A stretch of 35,248 nt of DNA, from NCBI GenBank assembly GCA_034660735.1, contig JAYEJQ010000071.1:1-35248 (forward strand), read 5' to 3'. Below the pieces are notes generated by a model, which saw nothing but the letters and a program-made list of their open reading frames with translations, was not told where the DNA came from and did no database searches. The stretch is from JAGLTA01 sp034660735. Its GTDB lineage: Bacteria > Patescibacteriota > Patescibacteriia > JAACEG01. Position numbers and translations under genes: made by a program. Shown piece after piece: positions 32,503-35,248 of this stretch (position 1 is its first letter; the number at the start of each line of letters is the position of its first letter).

Positions 32503-32856
32503 GTCGCAGTCTTTGTCGGAAACTGCGACGGGGCGAAAAAATTAAAATTTATTTTAAAATTTAAAATTAATTCAATACATATGCTTAACATAAAATCCTG
32601 CCAAAAAGGGCAGGGGCTTATTGAAGTTANNNNNNNNNNNNNNNNNNNNNNNNNNNNNNNNNNNNNNNNNNNNNNNNNNNNNNNNNNNNNNNNNNNNNNN
32701 NNNNNNNNNNNNNNNNNNNNNNNNNNNNNGTCGCAGTCTTTGTCGGAAACTGCGACGGGGCGAAAAAATTAAAATTTATTTTAAAATTTAAAATTAATTC
32801 AATACATATGCTTAACATAAAATCCTGCCAAAAAGGGCAGGGGCTTATTGAAGTTA
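32503..32856. other. Assembly gap with duplicated 127-bp flanks
   Basis: N run 32630-32729 (100 bases). The 127 bp before it (32503-32629) and after it (32730-32856) are identical, including the first 16 codons of the PilV-like gene and a GTCGCAG/CTGCGAC hairpin. 127 is a common k-mer size of de Bruijn assemblers, so two contig ends overlapping by exactly k were joined with a dummy gap. The apparent truncated gene at 32581 is one copy of that overlap, not a real gene. The rest of the 414-nt gap 32394-32807 is A/T-rich without a gene. Confidence 0.93.
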
Positions 32857-33452
32857 TGGCGGCGATTGCTATTATCACAACCGCTTTATCAGCGATTATC
32901 TCTTTAATAGTAATAAGTTTGGCAGCTAACAGAGAAAGCTGTTGCAGGATTATAGCCGTAAATTTAGCGCGCGAAGCAATTGAAGTGGCAAGAAATAAAA
33001 GAGATAGTAATTGGCTTGACATAGAGGCCGGAACTGCTGGAATAAAGTGGGATGACGGTCTTTACGCTCCAGGCAAAGATTATTCGGCAATTATAAAATT
33101 CAATCAAACAGAAAATGGGAATAATTATGGCGATTGGGATTTTCAATTTCAGCCGGATGATATTAATGATAATCCAAGCGATAGATGCAAATTATATTTA
33201 AAAGACGGAATTTATAAGCAAAGCAAAAGCGCTATCACAGAAGGAGTTTCAACAAAATACCGCCGTTTGATCAGATTAAATCCTATTTGCGAGCTTCCTG
33301 ATGGCAGTGAATCAATTTTGACTGATAATGTGAAGTGCGACGATATTGGCGGCGTTAAAATAGGAATTCAAGCGATCGCGCGAGTTGATTGGACTGAATC
33401 GGGCAGGGAGCATAGTTTATCATTAGAGGATAGATTATATAATTGGAAATAA
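32808..33452 (+). CDS. Prepilin-like minor pilin (PilV/GspI-like)
   Basis: 214 aa. Signal MLNIKSCQKG|QGLIEVMAAIAIITTALSAI with Glu at +5, as PilV/GspI-type proteins. The domain has CCRIIAVNLAREAIEVARNKRDSNW (the helix after the N-terminal segment, with the typical AREGIE-like turn) and several cysteines in the C-terminal half. Likely a minor pilin or pseudopilin of the same complex as its neighbours. The pilW-like gene starts 10 nt downstream, so they probably share a transcript. The ATG is also present in the duplicated flank before the gap. Confidence 0.88.
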   Translation: MLNIKSCQKGQGLIEVMAAIAIITTALSAIISLIVISLAANRESCCRIIAVNLAREAIEVARNKRDSNWLDIEAGTAGIKWDDGLYAPGKDYSAIIKFNQTENGNNYGDWDFQFQPDDINDNPSDRCKLYLKDGIYKQSKSAITEGVSTKYRRLIRLNPICELPDGSESILTDNVKCDDIGGVKIGIQAIARVDWTESGREHSLSLEDRLYNWK

Positions 33453-33462
33453 AATTTATATT

Positions 33463-34065
33463 ATGAATTTTTTTGATAAAAATTTTACAAAAGAACAGGG
33501 TGGTTTCACTTTAATGGAGATGGTTGTTGTGCTGGCTATTTTTACTATGTCTTCTGTAATTATTGCTAATATTTTTATAACTTTAATCAATACTCAACAT
33601 AAAATTATTACTCAGCAAAAAGTTTTGTCAGAAGCGCGCTACGCAATTAATATAATGTCGCGCAACATCAGGATGGGAACAATATCTTATAATGATTATA
33701 GTTCAATACAAACTCCTTATGAAAACGAGTTATATCTCAAAGATATTGATGGCAATAAAAATTTTTTTAAGTTATGCGATACAACAGGCGACTGCGTCGA
33801 ATCCTGCCCTGCTGATGTGGAAAAATGTTTAATAATGAGCATAGATGAAGGCGCGAATTGGGAAAGCATAACTTCTAAAAATATAGAGATTCAAGATTTA
33901 AGATTTTATATAAGGCCGACAAACGATCCTTTTGACGATGGAAGCCCAAATATCCAGCCGCGCGTTAGTATTTTATTAAATATAAAAAATAGTTCAGCGC
34001 TTTCACATTATCGATCAGAAATAGTGCTGCAATCAAATATGTCTACTAGAATATATAATAGATAA
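33463..34065 (+). CDS. Prepilin-like minor pilin (PilW/GspJ-like)
   Basis: 200 aa. Signal KEQGG|FTLMEMVVVLAIFTMSSVII with Glu at +5. Downstream RYAINIMSRNIRMGTISYND resembles the PilW/GspJ conserved helix (family: I-R-x-A-x-G). Two CxxC-like regions (CDTTGDC and CPADVEKC) may form disulfides. It lies 10 nt after the PilV-like gene and 10 nt before the PilX-like gene, so the three form a minor pilin operon. Confidence 0.88.
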   Translation: MNFFDKNFTKEQGGFTLMEMVVVLAIFTMSSVIIANIFITLINTQHKIITQQKVLSEARYAINIMSRNIRMGTISYNDYSSIQTPYENELYLKDIDGNKNFFKLCDTTGDCVESCPADVEKCLIMSIDEGANWESITSKNIEIQDLRFYIRPTNDPFDDGSPNIQPRVSILLNIKNSSALSHYRSEIVLQSNMSTRIYNR

Positions 34066-34075
34066 TAAATTTAAG

Positions 34076-34855
34076 ATGCCATATTTAAAAGAACAATCAG
34101 GAACAGTTATTTTATTGGGAATTATCATAACAATGGTAATATTGATTATTGGAACAGGTGTTAGTGTTTTGGTGATTTCAGAAATTAAACAGTCTAAAAG
34201 TGTTGATAAATCAATAACAGCATATTATTTAGCTGAATATGGGGTAGAGGACGGATTATACGAAGTAAGAAAACGGGGGAAAAGCATAAATAATATAAAC
34301 GAAAACGACATATCTGTAGGAAATGGAACATATAGCAGGACAGCGTTTGACAAAAAAGATGAAATTGTTGTTGATTTATTGAAAAATAATGAATATATAT
34401 TGATAAATTTATACAATTCTGATGCTGTTGATGCAGATGGCGTTATTGATTATCATGCAGGAATAGAAGCTTTTACAGTTGAATGCGAGAAAACATCAAG
34501 TACGACCTCAGATGGAATTGAAGTTAAAATTTATCAACTCAACCCAAATAATACAACTTTTTATCATTTTAATGATGACGACATAGAAAACACAAAATTT
34601 TATTGGTGCAGCAGTCCTGACGATCCTGAAAATTATTTAACCCATGAAAATAGTTCTATTCAATCAAAACATGCTATTAAAATTAAGATTACAGCTACTG
34701 GAGACGCGCATAATTTAATTTTTAAAGCATATACTGATAATAATTATATTACGCAAGCTCAAATTATGGACAAGCAGATCATTAGATCATCAGGCACTTA
34801 TAGTCAAACAAAAGCTGGCTTGCAAGCGGAAATGGAGATAGAGCCGCCATGGTAA
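34076..34855 (+). CDS. PilX-like minor pilus protein
   Basis: 259 aa. It starts EQSGTVILLGIIITMVILIIG, a hydrophobic N-terminal segment without the Glu at +5. SKSVDKSITAYYLAEYGVEDGLYEVRK follows, the AYYLAExGxExALY pattern of PilX N-terminal proteins. The rest is a beta-rich domain without a recognised motif. In pilus operons such proteins are minor components that promote assembly or adhesion. The gene ends before a repeat block with no further gene seen. Confidence 0.8.
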   Translation: MPYLKEQSGTVILLGIIITMVILIIGTGVSVLVISEIKQSKSVDKSITAYYLAEYGVEDGLYEVRKRGKSINNINENDISVGNGTYSRTAFDKKDEIVVDLLKNNEYILINLYNSDAVDADGVIDYHAGIEAFTVECEKTSSTTSDGIEVKIYQLNPNNTTFYHFNDDDIENTKFYWCSSPDDPENYLTHENSSIQSKHAIKIKITATGDAHNLIFKAYTDNNYITQAQIMDKQIIRSSGTYSQTKAGLQAEMEIEPPW

Positions 34856-34914
34856 AATAAATCTGTCATCCTTGCAGATGTTGACTAATTCATTGGCAAT
34901 TTTTTAAAAAATTA

Positions 34915-35117
34915 TGTCATTCCGAATTTATTTCGGGATTTGTGTTTGCTGATAACTAAATATTACTCAGAAAAGCAGATTGTGTAATTTAAGTTTTATT
35001 AATTTTAATCATAATACAGTAAACAGTAATCCCTTTACTAACGGGATAAATGACAGACCCGCCTGCCTTAATGCAAGGCAATCGGCGGGCAGCTCATGAA
35101 CTAAATTCAGGATGACA
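34915..35117. repeat. GTCATCCTGA-family palindromic repeat
   Basis: TGTCATTCCGAATTTATTTC at the left pairs with a right end GAACTAAATTCAGGATGACA. Inside are AATCATAATACAG and a GC-rich stem around CCCGCC/GGCGGG (about 35058-35090) that also occurs, in the other orientation, at about 25856-25885. Confidence 0.75.
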
Positions 35118-35121
35118 ATAA

Positions 35122-35248
35122 TAGACTTGTCGCATAATAAATTTCCCCGTAGCGAATACGGGATAAATTCCGCGAGATTTTCAGATTTTGAGGCAAATAT
35201 TTCATCCCCCCTCTCGCGAGAAGGGGGATGGAAAATTTGACCAAAATA
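35122..35248. mobile_element. MITE-like element, copy B (cut by the window edge)
   Basis: Starts with the terminal repeat TAGACTTGTCGCATAATA (35122-35139) and continues with about 90 bp that match the reverse complement of copy A (15863-16004), including GAGATTTTCAGATTTTGAGG and a CTCGCGAG core. It has an extra stretch of about 28 bp (CCCCGTAGCGAATACGGG region). The far end lies outside the window. Confidence 0.88.

Noticed and set aside
32581..32772. A short PilV-like gene start before the N run
   Set aside because: Identical to the start of the gene at 32808 and created by the duplicated gap flank.

Overview
The window looks like a piece of a Patescibacteria (Candidate Phyla Radiation) chromosome. 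This rests on very AT-rich DNA, nearly no Shine-Dalgarno sequences, small single-copy housekeeping proteins (RpoB of 1137 aa, a 57-aa bL28), a four-helix-bundle S23 protein, a minimal Gram-positive-like type IV pilus set, and many palindromic intergenic repeats. UGA acts as a normal stop (rpoC, pilD), which argues against the Gracilibacteria/SR1 code. No phylogenetic search was run, so the lineage is an inference.

Left part (1-4756): the end of an RsuA/RluB-like pseudouridine synthase gene, tRNA-Ser(CGA), a large stacked palindrome, then a defence island. The island has a small controller-like XRE regulator, a probable type II restriction endonuclease, and, convergent to it, one 518-aa protein that joins a complete LexA repressor/autoprotease to a beta-class DNA methyltransferase. 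From the fusion gene's promoter a second promoter runs the other way into a three-gene operon: an HNH-like protein, a three-pass membrane protein and a TIR-like protein. The two promoters are mirror images about one base, and a 15-bp palindrome forms both -10 boxes. This arrangement suggests one switch governing modification, repression and a TIR/membrane effector set, with possible release through DNA damage. It is the most interesting system in the window.

Middle part (4857-15781): tRNA-Arg and tRNA-Lys, a groES-groEL operon with a consensus promoter and a CIRCE (HrcA) operator, then rpoB and rpoC. A decayed DUF4143-type ATPase gene lies between rpoB and rpoC. rpoB has its own strong promoter and a structured leader of about 200 nt.

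Right part (15782-35248): repeats of at least three families, a lone TrpE-like gene convergent with a minus-strand run of cysK, ftsW, an MFS transporter, murI, murD, folD and glyA (cell wall and one-carbon genes), a PP-loop tRNA-thiolation-like protein, an HlyD-like adaptor and rpmB. A plus-strand type IV pilus cluster follows: major pilin, prepilin peptidase, and four minor pilin-like proteins. An S23 gene sits between the pilin and the peptidase, bracketed by octamer arrays that supply the start region of the peptidase gene. The 100-N gap at 32630-32729 has identical 127-bp flanks and is almost surely a scaffolding artefact.

All family names come from reading translated motifs. No database search was run.
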